Below, piece by piece: positions 31,644 through 40,492 of a stretch of DNA of 64,000 nucleotides. Position 1 is the stretch's first letter. Every line of letters starts with the position of its first letter. The notes under the pieces are model-generated. The model was given only the letters and a program-made list of their open reading frames with translations. It did no database searches and had not been told where the DNA came from. The stretch is from Chloroflexota bacterium (lineage in GTDB: Bacteria; Chloroflexota; Dehalococcoidia; Tepidiformales; Tepidiformaceae). Position numbers and translations under genes: made by a program. Location of the stretch: contig JACPOQ010000032.1 of assembly GCA_016191435.1 (NCBI GenBank), positions 62,001-126,000 on the forward strand, read 5' to 3'.

Positions 31644-33233
31644 ATGGTCACTCGTGACGGCCTGGCCCTTCGGGGCGAAAGCTCGGGCGGCAACGTGGCC
31701 CTGGCCGAACTCCTCTTTGCCCTCTCGCTCGTCGCGGATACCGGCATGGGCCAGCCGATGGGGCACGGGATCAAGACCGCCTACATCAGCTCGATGGTTG
31801 CCGAGCGCGTCGGCCTCGCCAGCGATGACCGCGTCGGGGTCTACTACGGGGCACTGCTCAAAGATGCCGGTTGCTCAGCCTGCGGCACGGTCCTCGCAGC
31901 ATTCTTCGACGGCGACGACCTCGGCCCCCGTGCTGATGCAATCCTGGTGCGCCCTGATAGCGTGAAGGACGTCATCGCATGGTTCTGGCGGCACGCATCA
32001 TCGGATCCGGCGCTCCCGACACGCCTCGGACGGCTCTGCTCTTTCATGACCCACTGCCGCGGCGTGATGCAGGAGAGCATCTCCGCGCACTGTGAAGTCG
32101 GCGAGATGTTCGCGCGGCGCCTGGGCCTCCCGGTCGCGGTGCAGCAGGCCATCCGCTTCAGTTGGGAGCGCTGGGACGGCAAAGGTATGGCCTATGGGCT
32201 GCGTGGCGCCCACGTCCCCATCGCTGCACGCGTGCTCCACCTCGCCCAGCTCGTGCAGGCGGCCCACACCTTCGGCGGCCCCGCGGCTGCGCGCGCACTG
32301 GTCACCGACCGGCGTGGGACGGACTTTGACCCCAACCTCGTCGGGCCATTCCTCGACCTCTCGGAGAGCGAAGGATTCTGGGACATCCTCGATAGCGAGT
32401 CCGCCCAGGACGCCGTCCTCGCGCTGAAGCCCCCCTGCCCGTGGGATCGCCTGGAACCCTCCCGCGTCGACGCCGTCTGCGAAGTCCTCGCTGACTTCGC
32501 CGATGTCAAAGCGCGCTCGATCTGGAACCATTCCCTTCTGGTTGCCGAGACTGCTGCCGGCGTAGCGCGCAGGCTCGGTCTGCCCGCCGCCGAAGCCGGG
32601 CGCATTCGCCGGGCCGCGTTGGTGCACGACCTGGGCAAGGCCGCTGTCCCCGTGGGGATCCTGGACAAGGGCGAGGCGCTTACGGCGGAAGAGCGCGACC
32701 GCTTCTGCCTCCATCCCTACTACACCGAGCGCGCGCTCTCGCGTATTGAACCGCTGCGCGAACTCGCTGCGGACGCGGGCGCCCACCACGAGCACCTCGA
32801 TGGGTCCGGCTATCACCGCCAGCTGAGCCGCGACCGCATCCCGCTTGGCGGACGCGTCCTCGCCGTCGCCGACCAGTTCTCGCTGCGTTCGCGGGGGCCC
32901 GACGGGTCCGACCCTTCCCGCGCGCTCGAAGACATGCGGCGGCTTGTCGGCAGCCAGCTCGACCCAGATTGCTACGACGCGCTCGTTGCATCGCTGGGAG
33001 GCGGCCCGTTACCTCGCCCGGGGCGGCCGAAGGTTGCCGGCAACCTCACGGACCGCGAGGTGGAAGTCCTGCGCCTGCTCTGCGAGGGCGGCTCGAACCG
33101 CGACATCGCGAAGATCCTGGTCGTCAGTAGCAAGACGGTCGAGCACCACCTCGAGCACATCTATGGCAAGCTCGGCGTCACATCGCGTACCGCGGCGAGC
33201 GTCTTCGCCGTGCAGAACAGCCTTGTCTCGTAG
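31644..33233 (+). CDS. Tandem HD-GYP protein with C-terminal LuxR-type HTH
   Basis: 529 residues. The N-terminal HD-like half is degenerate: ALLKDAGCSACG replaces the LHDIGK motif and SWERWDGKGMAYGLRG replaces HHERxDGxGYPxGL. The second half (from about residue 275) is more complete, with WNHSLLVAE, ALVHDLGKAAVPVGIL and HHEHLDGSGYH; the final Pro of GYP is His. The last 60 residues are a LuxR/NarL HTH (LTDREVEVLRLLCEGGSNRDIAKILVVSSKTVEHHLEHIYGKLG). It may link cyclic-dinucleotide-type phosphohydrolase sensing to transcription. It is encoded divergently from the peroxiredoxin. Confidence 0.85.
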   Translation: MVTRDGLALRGESSGGNVALAELLFALSLVADTGMGQPMGHGIKTAYISSMVAERVGLASDDRVGVYYGALLKDAGCSACGTVLAAFFDGDDLGPRADAILVRPDSVKDVIAWFWRHASSDPALPTRLGRLCSFMTHCRGVMQESISAHCEVGEMFARRLGLPVAVQQAIRFSWERWDGKGMAYGLRGAHVPIAARVLHLAQLVQAAHTFGGPAAARALVTDRRGTDFDPNLVGPFLDLSESEGFWDILDSESAQDAVLALKPPCPWDRLEPSRVDAVCEVLADFADVKARSIWNHSLLVAETAAGVARRLGLPAAEAGRIRRAALVHDLGKAAVPVGILDKGEALTAEERDRFCLHPYYTERALSRIEPLRELAADAGAHHEHLDGSGYHRQLSRDRIPLGGRVLAVADQFSLRSRGPDGSDPSRALEDMRRLVGSQLDPDCYDALVASLGGGPLPRPGRPKVAGNLTDREVEVLRLLCEGGSNRDIAKILVVSSKTVEHHLEHIYGKLGVTSRTAASVFAVQNSLVS

Positions 33234-33281
33234 CCCGCTGACCGTTCGCCTGGATGATGGGCAATTGCCGGTTGCGGGGAT

Positions 33282-33654
33282 GACAACGGCACCGTACGCA
33301 CTGGGAGCGCGTCGGCCCAGCCAACGAACGCGACCGCCGCTCCACGTGCCGGTGAGATCAAGACCGCGTTTTCTGGAAACTTTACGCAGCTTGACCCGCT
33401 CACGGGGTCGGGCGGCACCGACCATCAGGCGCTGTGGCCCGTGTACGACAACCTCGTCGGATACGACACGAACTTCAGTCCCAATCCTGACCGCAGTCTT
33501 GCTGAAAAGTGGGAGATCGTCGATCCAACGACCATCCGCCTGACCCTGAGACCGGGTATCGTCTTCCACGACGGCACACCACTCACACCGGAGGCGGTCC
33601 AGAAGCACATCGAGTATGGAAAGACGACGCCGACGTCCACAGTCAAGGCAGACC
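33282..33654 (+). pseudogene. ABC transporter substrate-binding protein fragment (SBP_bac_5)
   Basis: An N-terminal fragment without a start codon: a Thr/Ala-rich linker, then GNFTQLDPLTGSGGTDHQAL, VYDNLVGYDTNFSPNPDRSL, AEKWEIVDPTTIRLTLRPGI and VFHDGTPLTPEAVQKHIEYG. These are the conserved opening blocks of oligopeptide/dipeptide-binding proteins. Homology stops near 33650, exactly where the IS481-type frame begins, so the rest (about 400 residues) is missing. Clearly non-functional. Confidence 0.85.
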
Positions 33655-33975
33655 TCGGCGCACGCTTTCGCCGTTGCTGGCATCACCGTCGAACGTGTCC
33701 TCACCGACAACGCCCTGAACTACCGTCGCTCACGGACGTTCATCGACACGGCCGACTCCCTCGCGATCGAGCGCCTCCACACACAGCCCTATCGGCCCCA
33801 GACGAACGGCAAAGCCGAGGCCTTCAACAAAACCACCCAGCGGGAGTGGGCCTACCGCCGCCCGTACGCGAGCAATGGCGATCGCCTCGCCGCGCTCCAG
33901 CCCTTCCTGGATGACTACAACTACGCTCGGCCACACACTGCTATCGGCAACCGACCACCGGCCTCCCGCCTGTAA
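33655..33975 (+). mobile_element. IS481-family transposase C-terminal fragment
   Basis: One frame reads AVAGITVERVLTDNALNYRR, then HTQPYRPQTNGKAEAFNKTT, QREWAYRRPYASNGDRL, FLDDYNYARPHTAIGNRPPASRL and stop at 33975. These are the second Asp and final Glu (of DDE) blocks and the C-terminus of IS481 transposases. The N-terminal HTH and first Asp are missing. No terminal inverted repeats were recognised. It lies between a truncated substrate-binding gene and a truncated rhodanese gene, so insertion or deletion here removed both ends. Confidence 0.85.
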
Positions 33976-34675
33976 ACGTCGGCTTATCGCGGGAGATCCC
34001 GGCTTCATCAAGCAGCGCCTGGATTTCGTCCGCGGGCAGGAACGTGCGGCGGTCGTCCTTCGTGACGAAGCGCACCCATTCCAGGTGCTTCGCATTGGGG
34101 ACGCGGCCGCGGCGCCGGTTTCCGCGGTCGTTCGTGCCGGCCCACTCTTCATCGGTGCGGGCATCGAGGACCTGGCAGCGGGCGGTATCGGCGTACCTGG
34201 CCAGCAGCAGGTCGGCCGTCGCGTAGATGCCGGGCTGCGGCCGGGCGGTGAACGTGGTGCGTACAGGTTTCGCCGCATGGAACGTCACTGGCCGCCCCTC
34301 GGTGAGCCAGCGGTGCCAGCCCCCGTTGAGGACCCTGGCGTTGGTGTGGCCGTAGTAGTTGAGCACCCACCACAGCCGCGACGCAACGAGCGCGTTGTTG
34401 TCGTCGTAGGTGACGACGGTGGTGTCCGGGCCAACTCCGAGCTGGCCCATGAGCGCTTCGAACTCGGCCGGCGGCATCACCAGCGTGCCGTGGTCGGAGC
34501 CCGCCGGGTCCTTCTCCTTGATGTAGAAGTGCACCGGGAGCTGCACCGCGCCGGGGATGTGCGCCCGGCGGTAGGCTTCGACGGTCGCGCAATCGATGAT
34601 GCGGACATCGGAGTCGTTGGCGTGGGCTGCGAGCCAGTCCGGCTCCGCGAGCAGTTCGGGCCTTGCGTAATTCAT
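33941..34675 (-). pseudogene. Sulfurtransferase (tandem rhodanese), 3' end lost
   Basis: ATG at 34675. The N-terminal rhodanese domain is normal (LLAEPDWLAAHANDSDVRII, HIPGAVQLPVHFYIKE, TTVVTYDDNNALVASRLWWVLNYYGHTNARVLNGGW). The second domain begins (CQVLDARTDEEWAGTNDRGNRRRGRVPNAKHLEW) but ends with GISRDKPTF and then 11 foreign codons read from the IS481 fragment. The usual Cys loop (CxxGxR) that carries the persulfide and the final helix are lost. In two-domain family members the C-terminal Cys is catalytic, so the product should be inactive as a sulfurtransferase. Confidence 0.82.
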
Positions 34676-34739
34676 GGAAGGTCCCTCCTGGAGTGTGCCC
34701 CGAGAGCATAGCGGGAACGGCGCGACTGACACAGAGCCC

Positions 34740-35651
34740 TCAGACGGGCTTGCGGAACACTTGATCGAGCGCGGCCCGCCGCGACTCCTTCGCGTCGCGC
34801 GCCTTCGCCAGGCGCCAATCGATGCGGGCGGCGTTACGACCCTCGTAGCGGAACCACCCGACGACGATGGAGATGAGCGCGATGAGGAAGATGACGTTGC
34901 CGCCAATCCAAAGGATCAGGATGGCCAGCCGCTGGTCGGTCATTGGGGAGGGCGCCCAGGCCGGCTGGTTCGTGGAAAAGCCGTGGTGGAAGGCGCGGTT
35001 CATGCTCAGAAACATGCCGCCGAAGAGGCCCTTGTGCGTCATCTCCACGAAGACGTAGAGAGCGCGGGCCGGGTAGGGAAGACGCCAGCGCATGGGGTCC
35101 GAGGCGACGGCCGGCATCCAGAAGCAGAGCGCCACAACGAGCAGCGTGGCCTGCTGGATATCGCGCACGACATCATTACGCGCCGCGGTATCCGTCAGGG
35201 CGCTGAACTGCCAGATGTAGGTGACGACGGCGAACACTAGCCACGATACGATCGGGAACGTGAGGACGGTGACCGGAAGACTCCGATAAGCGGTGCGCAG
35301 GCGACTCCGCGTGACCGGCCCCGACGTCATGAAAGCAAGCGTCAGCGGCCGGCCGAGGAGGATCAGCGGCGGGCCGGCCATGGTCAGCGCAAGGAAGCCG
35401 AGAAAGTTAATCCAGAGCGCCTCGTTGCCGTAGTGCTCAAGCGGCGAAAGCGTCGCCGCCGCGACGGCGAGCAGGCCGGCCTGGAACGTGACGAGACGCC
35501 ACCAGGGGTGGCGATGGTGGCCATCGCGGCGGGCGCGCGCGAACGCCATCGCGTACCAGGCGCCCGCGAGCAGGATGGCAACGATCCAGGGCACATCGAA
35601 CGAGAAGTGATGGAGCATTTCCGCCAGGCCAGGAGCCGCTTCGGCTTGCAC
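34740..35651 (-). CDS. ctaG: Cytochrome c oxidase assembly factor CtaG (caa3 type)
   Basis: 303 residues with seven hydrophobic segments. Family landmarks: HHFSFDVPWIVAILLAGAWYA, LSPLEHYGNEALWINFLGF, MAGPPLILLGRPL, WQFSALTDTA, YVFVEMTHKGLFGGMFL, and a final helix IGGNVIFLIALISIVVGWF. His residues at the membrane face are kept. CtaG helps deliver copper to haem-copper oxidase in monoderm-type and caa3 systems. It lies 64 bases upstream (in its own direction of reading) from the truncated rhodanese gene. Confidence 0.87.
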   Translation of the reverse strand: MQAEAAPGLAEMLHHFSFDVPWIVAILLAGAWYAMAFARARRDGHHRHPWWRLVTFQAGLLAVAAATLSPLEHYGNEALWINFLGFLALTMAGPPLILLGRPLTLAFMTSGPVTRSRLRTAYRSLPVTVLTFPIVSWLVFAVVTYIWQFSALTDTAARNDVVRDIQQATLLVVALCFWMPAVASDPMRWRLPYPARALYVFVEMTHKGLFGGMFLSMNRAFHHGFSTNQPAWAPSPMTDQRLAILILWIGGNVIFLIALISIVVGWFRYEGRNAARIDWRLAKARDAKESRRAALDQVFRKPV

Positions 35652-35704
35652 AGCGACTGGAGGATACCACCGCCTGGTGCGTCCAGGTTCGGGTCGCGTT
35701 CGCC

Positions 35705-35950
35705 CTACCGCGCCCCGAAAGCTTCGAAGGTGAGGATGGTGAACGTCTCGCGGACGTGGGCGATGGAATGCAGGTCCTTTTCGATGAGCCGGCCAACATG
35801 GTCGATGTCGTCGACATACAACTTCACGAGCAGATCGTACTGGCCGGTGATGCTGTAGGCCTCGGAGAAGGATTCGACTTCGGCGATGTGATTAGCCACC
35901 TCGGTGGTGTGGCCGGGGTCAGTTTTGACCATGACGAAGACGGCACGCAT
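35705..35950 (-). CDS. Stand-alone Lrp/AsnC ligand-binding (RAM) domain
   Basis: 81 residues, ATG at 35950. The whole protein is one RAM fold: MRAVFVMVKTDPGHTTEVANHI, FSEAYSITGQYDLLVKLYVDD, LIEKDLHSIAHVRETFTILT. No DNA-binding helix-turn-helix. Such proteins form ring oligomers that sense amino acids and may modulate full-length Lrp proteins. The open frame upstream overlaps the tRNA gene and is not used. Confidence 0.85.
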   Translation of the reverse strand: MRAVFVMVKTDPGHTTEVANHIAEVESFSEAYSITGQYDLLVKLYVDDIDHVGRLIEKDLHSIAHVRETFTILTFEAFGAR

Positions 35951-36045
35951 CGGCGGAGTGTAGCGCACGAGCCGACAGCGGACAGCAGCGGCCTGACGGC
36001 GCGAGCGGTTCCCCTCCGGCGGCCGGGCGGATACGCTGACGGCAG

Positions 36046-36123
36046 CGGGGTGTAGCTCAGCCTGGTTAGAGCGCGCGCTTTGGGAGCGCGAGGCCCCCGG
36101 TTCGAATCCGGGCACCCCGACCA
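36046..36123 (+). tRNA. tRNA-Pro (anticodon UGG), CCA encoded
   Basis: Acceptor CGGGGTG pairs with CACCCCG, D-arm GCTC..GAGC, anticodon stem CGCGC/GCGCG enclosing loop TTTGGGA (anticodon TGG), T-arm CCCGG-TTCGAAT-CCGGG, discriminator A and genomic CCA at 36121-36123. All four arms pair. Confidence 0.97.
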
Positions 36124-36232
36124 TGAACTGCGCCCAGGCGCGCGCGAAACGCTGCCCGGCGCGTTTTGCAACGCGTGCATCGCTGTCCTACCATGCGGTG
36201 GTAGCCCATGACGAGCATCCCCGGTGAGACAC

Positions 36233-36672
36233 ATGAGTGAGGAATTCGGTGTCGACCTCGACGAGGTCTTCAGCGTCATCGATTCGTCCGATGTGCTCGT
36301 TGTGCGGTTCCACATCATTCAGAATCGGCTGCTCGTCGATTTCCGCACGAAGATGGGCGTGCCGCCGTTCCTCGCCGTGGTGCCGCGGGCCGAATCTGTC
36401 GAGGACCGTTTCCGGGCGATCAAACGGCTGCGGCCGGAGTTCCCGTTCCCCGAAAAGGTCATGTCGTTCGCCTGGCCGCGCTCGATGCCGGTGCTGCTCG
36501 CGAGCGGAGTGTGGCAGCGCCTTGTCGACAAGATGGCGCAGATGGGCGGGCACGAGGCGCTGGACATGTGCGGCCGGGTGATGGAGCAGCTCGTCACCGA
36601 GGAGCGCCAGGAGATTGCCCAGGCCATCCGCGGCGCCGAGCACTACCAGACACTCTGGGAACGGCAACGAGC

Positions 36673-36676
<4 letters not shown>
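36233..36676 (+). CDS. Conserved hypothetical protein (147 residues)
   Basis: ATG at 36233; a GTG three codons earlier is also possible. The sequence (VDLDEVFSVIDSSDVLVVRFHIIQNRLLVDFR, then GVPPFLAVVPRAESVEDRFRAIKRLRPEFPFPEKVMSF split in two blocks) looks like a compact alpha/beta protein with a conserved PxFPxPEK centre and a helical C-terminus. I recall similar proteins in Chloroflexota, but know no function. Overlaps the threonine aldolase start by 4 bases. Confidence 0.7.
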
Positions 36677-37706
<1,030 letters not shown>

Positions 37707-37710
<4 letters not shown>

Positions 37711-38465
37711 ATCGACGCCGCGCGCTCATCGCCCTGACCATGCTCCTCGCCGGCGCCGCTTTCCTCAGCGGATGCAGCAGCAGTTCCAGCACGCGTTCCG
37801 CGAAGATCTTTCAAACGCCGCCATGGGCCGGGCCCGAATCGTACACGTACCAGCTTTCGCGCCGCGACGAACCGGACGCGGGCCTGTGCGTGCTCGAGAC
37901 CGCACCCAACTTCGAGCCGGGAAACACGAAGATCAGCCGGCTTTGCGGCAAGGAGCCGTACCGCGACGACGGCACCGCGACCGTCGATGCCGCCACGCTC
38001 GCGCCCGTCCAAACGGTCCGCACCTTCGTCGATGGAAAGAATAACCGGACGAACGTGTTCACCAGCGACTACGCAGACGGGCAGGTGACGTTCACGGCGG
38101 ACTTGAGTGGCAAGGTCCGGCGGGCGACGCGTGACCTGCCAAAGCCAACAAAGGATAGCCCCGACCCCGGCTGGTACGATGACGAATCGCTGTTATGGCT
38201 GGCGCGCGGGATCACCCTGCGGAGCGGCTACACCGGCTATTACACGTACGTGATCAATGCCGGGCAGCCGCGCATCGTCGGCGTCGAGGTGCTGGTGGAA
38301 CCGCCGGAGCAGGTGACGGTGCCGGCGGGGACATTCGAAGCCTGGAAGGTCCGCGTCCACAAGGACACCAGCAACTATTACATCTGGGTCGAGCGCACCA
38401 GCCCGAACCGCGTCATCCAGGCGCAGATAGAAGACATCACCTACAAGCTCGCCGCGGCCAATTGA
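37707..38465 (+). CDS. Lipoprotein, DUF3108-like
   Basis: 252 residues. TTG at 37707 overlaps the aldolase stop (TTGA). Lipoprotein signal: basic start NRRRALIALTMLLAGAAFLSGC followed by a Ser-rich tether. The exposed domain is beta-rich (YTYQLSRRDEPDAGLCVLE, YADGQVTFTADLSGKVRR, YYTYVINAGQPRIVGVEVLV, TFEAWKVRVHKDTSNYYIWVE). The alternating strands and 'aWkVxv...yyiWve' ending recall periplasmic/outer-surface DUF3108 proteins. Role unknown. Confidence 0.75.
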
Positions 38466-38493
38466 TCCCGGTGTGAGGCAGGGCGATGGACGG

Positions 38494-38516
38494 CGCCCGG
38501 GCCGCCGCCCCGGGCG
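38494..38516 (+). terminator. GC-rich hairpin after the lipoprotein gene
   Basis: Perfect 8-bp stem CGCCCGGG / CCCGGGCG with a 7-base loop, 28 bases past the stop. No long T run follows; a terminator or transcript-end stabiliser. Confidence 0.5.
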
Positions 38517-38573
38517 TCAGATTGGGCCTAACTATAGCGGCTTCGAACAACATCGCTCACGGACGCGCGAGTT

Positions 38574-38646
38574 GCGAGAACTTCACCTGCTTATGTTCTC
38601 GCGGGCGCTGATTTTGCTTGACACCGCCGCGGGCCATTCCGAAGAT
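38574..38646 (+). promoter_or_regulatory. Promoter and dyad upstream of the response regulator
   Basis: A perfect inverted repeat GCGAGAAC-(13 bases)-GTTCTCGC spans 38574-38602. Directly after it is a consensus -35 TTGACA (38618-38623), a 17-base spacer and GAAGAT (38641-38646), 40 bases before the start codon. The dyad sits where an activator would bind; autoregulation by the PhoB-like product is possible. Confidence 0.55.
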
Positions 38647-38686
38647 GCGGGGACGCGCCCGGGGCTGCCGGGGTCCACGGGGAAAC

Positions 38687-39364
38687 ATGTCATTCGTCTA
38701 TGTGATTAGCCGGGAACCGCGCATGCGTGATGCGGTAACAGATTATCTTCGCGAACGCGGGTACGACACCGGTACCGCGTCCAACTACGACGCAGCAATG
38801 GAAACTCTCCCGTGGCAGGACCGGCCCGATGGCATGGTCGTGGATGTCCAGGGGGTGCCACGGGGCGAGGCGGGCTCGGCGTTCGCAACGTTCAGCCAGT
38901 GGCTGGCGGGGACCTACGCGGCCGTGCCTCCGATGATGGTCTACCTGCTGCACAAGGGCGCACGCCGGCCGCATTTCCGGCTCGAAGGCGCCGTGATCAA
39001 GAAGCCATTCCCGATCGAGGCGCTGGGCGAGGCACTCCGCGAACGGCTGGGCCACCCCCGGCGTGAAGGCTCCAGTCCCGGCATGGACCTCGACCTTGCG
39101 ACGAACACGCTGCGGGCGCAGCTCGGTGAGGCGCACCTGACGAACATCGAAGCGACGCTGCTGGCGTACCTGATGGAACACGAGGGCGAAATCCTGCACC
39201 CGCGCGACCTGCTGGTGGACGTATGGCAGTATCACGACTCAGCGGGGGCCAGCACGCTCGTACGCGCGCACGTAAGCAACCTGCGGCGAAAGCTCCGGGA
39301 CGTGCAGGGCACGGCGGAGCAGATCCAGACCATCCGGGGCAAGGGCTACCGCTTCACGGCGTGA
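38687..39364 (+). CDS. OmpR/PhoB-type response regulator with degenerate receiver
   Basis: 225 residues from ATG at 38687 (GGGGAA site). The receiver-like N-terminal half begins VYVISREPRMRDAVTDYLRERGY and keeps one Asp in the expected strand (GMVVDVQGVP) and the Lys-Pro switch (VIKKPFPIEALGEALRERL). The acidic pair near the N-terminus is missing. The C-terminal winged helix is classical (LTNIEATLLAYLMEHEGEIL, LLVDVWQY, LVRAHVSNLRRKLRDV, IRGKGYRFTA). No histidine kinase is adjacent, so this is an orphan regulator, possibly phosphorylation-independent. Confidence 0.85.
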   Translation: MSFVYVISREPRMRDAVTDYLRERGYDTGTASNYDAAMETLPWQDRPDGMVVDVQGVPRGEAGSAFATFSQWLAGTYAAVPPMMVYLLHKGARRPHFRLEGAVIKKPFPIEALGEALRERLGHPRREGSSPGMDLDLATNTLRAQLGEAHLTNIEATLLAYLMEHEGEILHPRDLLVDVWQYHDSAGASTLVRAHVSNLRRKLRDVQGTAEQIQTIRGKGYRFTA

Positions 39365-39422
39365 CGCCGCCCGTGGCCGGGCCGTCGCGCTGCGATGCTA
39401 TGATCGGGCGAGGAGTTCGTTC

Positions 39423-40073
39423 ATGACAGAGTCGCCGGCCGCTTCCGGCTCCTCCCGGCTTCCCCGGTATCTCACTTTCGAGGAGTTCATCGCGCACCCC
39501 TCGGACGAGCACGCGGAGTGGGTGAACGGGGAGGTTATCCCGATGCACTCCGGCCAGGAGAACGGGGAGATCGGCGCAATGGTTGGGGGTTCGAAGGACC
39601 ACTCGTCCGTGAGCAAATTCCTCGTCCGCCTGTTGAGTTCTTTCGCGGAGTTCCATCGGGCCGGCGAGGTCTATTACGAGCCGTTCATGATGCGTCTCGC
39701 GCCGGGCAAGCCGGCCCGCTCGCCCGGCGTCCTCTATGTCTCGAACGAGCACGCAGATCGCCTGCGCGACCAATACCTCGACGGCCCGGCTGACCTCGTA
39801 GTCGAGGTGATTAGCCCCGGCACTGCCGCCACCGACCGCGGGACGAAGTATTTCGAATACGAGGAAGCTGGCATCCCGGAGTACTGGCTGATCGACCCGC
39901 TGCGCCGAGTCGCCGAGTTCTATCGCCTGGGAACTGCTGCCGTCTACGAACTCGTGCCCACACCACAGGGGACGTACGAGAGCGTCATGCTCCCGGGCCT
40001 GACGCTGCGGGTTTCGTGGCTCTGGGACCGCCCGCCCATGGCAGAGGTCGAGGCCGCGCTCGGGCTGCGCTAA
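39423..40073 (+). CDS. Uma2 family (PD-(D/E)XK-like) protein
   Basis: 216 residues. Family pattern: YLTFEEFIAHPSDEHAEWVNGEVIPM, then the inserted region, SPGVLYVSNEH (position of the metal Asp here Gly-Val), DGPADLVVEVISPGTAATDRGTKYFEYEEAGIPEYWLID broken into the Asp/Glu-x-Lys-like core, then LPGLTLRVSWLW. Uma2 proteins are abundant in cyanobacteria and Chloroflexota and have a restriction-endonuclease fold, but their role is uncertain. A second copy lies at 57510-58070. Confidence 0.88.
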   Translation: MTESPAASGSSRLPRYLTFEEFIAHPSDEHAEWVNGEVIPMHSGQENGEIGAMVGGSKDHSSVSKFLVRLLSSFAEFHRAGEVYYEPFMMRLAPGKPARSPGVLYVSNEHADRLRDQYLDGPADLVVEVISPGTAATDRGTKYFEYEEAGIPEYWLIDPLRRVAEFYRLGTAAVYELVPTPQGTYESVMLPGLTLRVSWLWDRPPMAEVEAALGLR

Positions 40074-40080
40074 CCCACCA

Positions 40081-40491
40081 TCAGGCAGGTTCGAACATGG
40101 GGAGCGCGATGCCGCTCTCCTGGTCCTCCCACTTCAGCTTCACGCGCATGCCGATCTTCACGTCCTTCACCGGGTCGGCGACGCCCACGATGTTCGTCAA
40201 GATGCGGAAGCCTTCGTCGAGGTCCACGTAGGCAACCGCGTAGGGGCCGAGCGCGGCGAACGCCGGGTGGCGATTCAGGCGCACGACGCTGTAGGTGTAG
40301 ACCGTGCCCATGCCCTTCGATTCGCGCACTTCGAGGTTCGTTGTGCCGGTGTAGGGCGAATGGCGGCGCGGGAAGAAGATTACGTCTCCGGTCGCCGGGT
40401 CGACCTGGTAGGTGAGCCTGTGCTCACGCGTGGCATCCCAGAAGGGCTGCGTATCGGGCTCGGGGAATCGGGGTTGCGGTCGAGAAGCCAC
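40081..40491 (-). CDS. OB-fold protein of the thiolase-associated (DUF35) family, zinc ribbon lost
   Basis: 136 residues, GTG at 40491, one base after the thiolase stop. It has the N-terminal amphipathic helix (PEPDTQPFWDATREHRLTY), the ribbon hairpin (GDVIFFPRRHSPYTGT), and the OB-fold (GMGTVYTYSVVRLNRHPAF, YAVAYVDLDEGFRILTNIVG, IGMRVKLKW). The usual four zinc Cys are all replaced. Such proteins partner with SCP-x-type thiolases, which is the gene immediately upstream, and bind acyl-CoA. Confidence 0.85.
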   Translation of the reverse strand: MASRPQPRFPEPDTQPFWDATREHRLTYQVDPATGDVIFFPRRHSPYTGTTNLEVRESKGMGTVYTYSVVRLNRHPAFAALGPYAVAYVDLDEGFRILTNIVGVADPVKDVKIGMRVKLKWEDQESGIALPMFEPA

Positions 40492-40492
40492 G

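Noticed and set aside
33976..34010. Terminal inverted repeat of the IS481 element
   Set aside because: No convincing matching ends were found on both sides of the transposase fragment, which fits a fragment rather than an intact IS.
36046..36123. tRNA-Pro as the attachment site of the accessory island
   Set aside because: The tRNA is about 7 kb beyond the island edge and is followed by housekeeping genes; no duplicated 3' tRNA segment was seen near the island.
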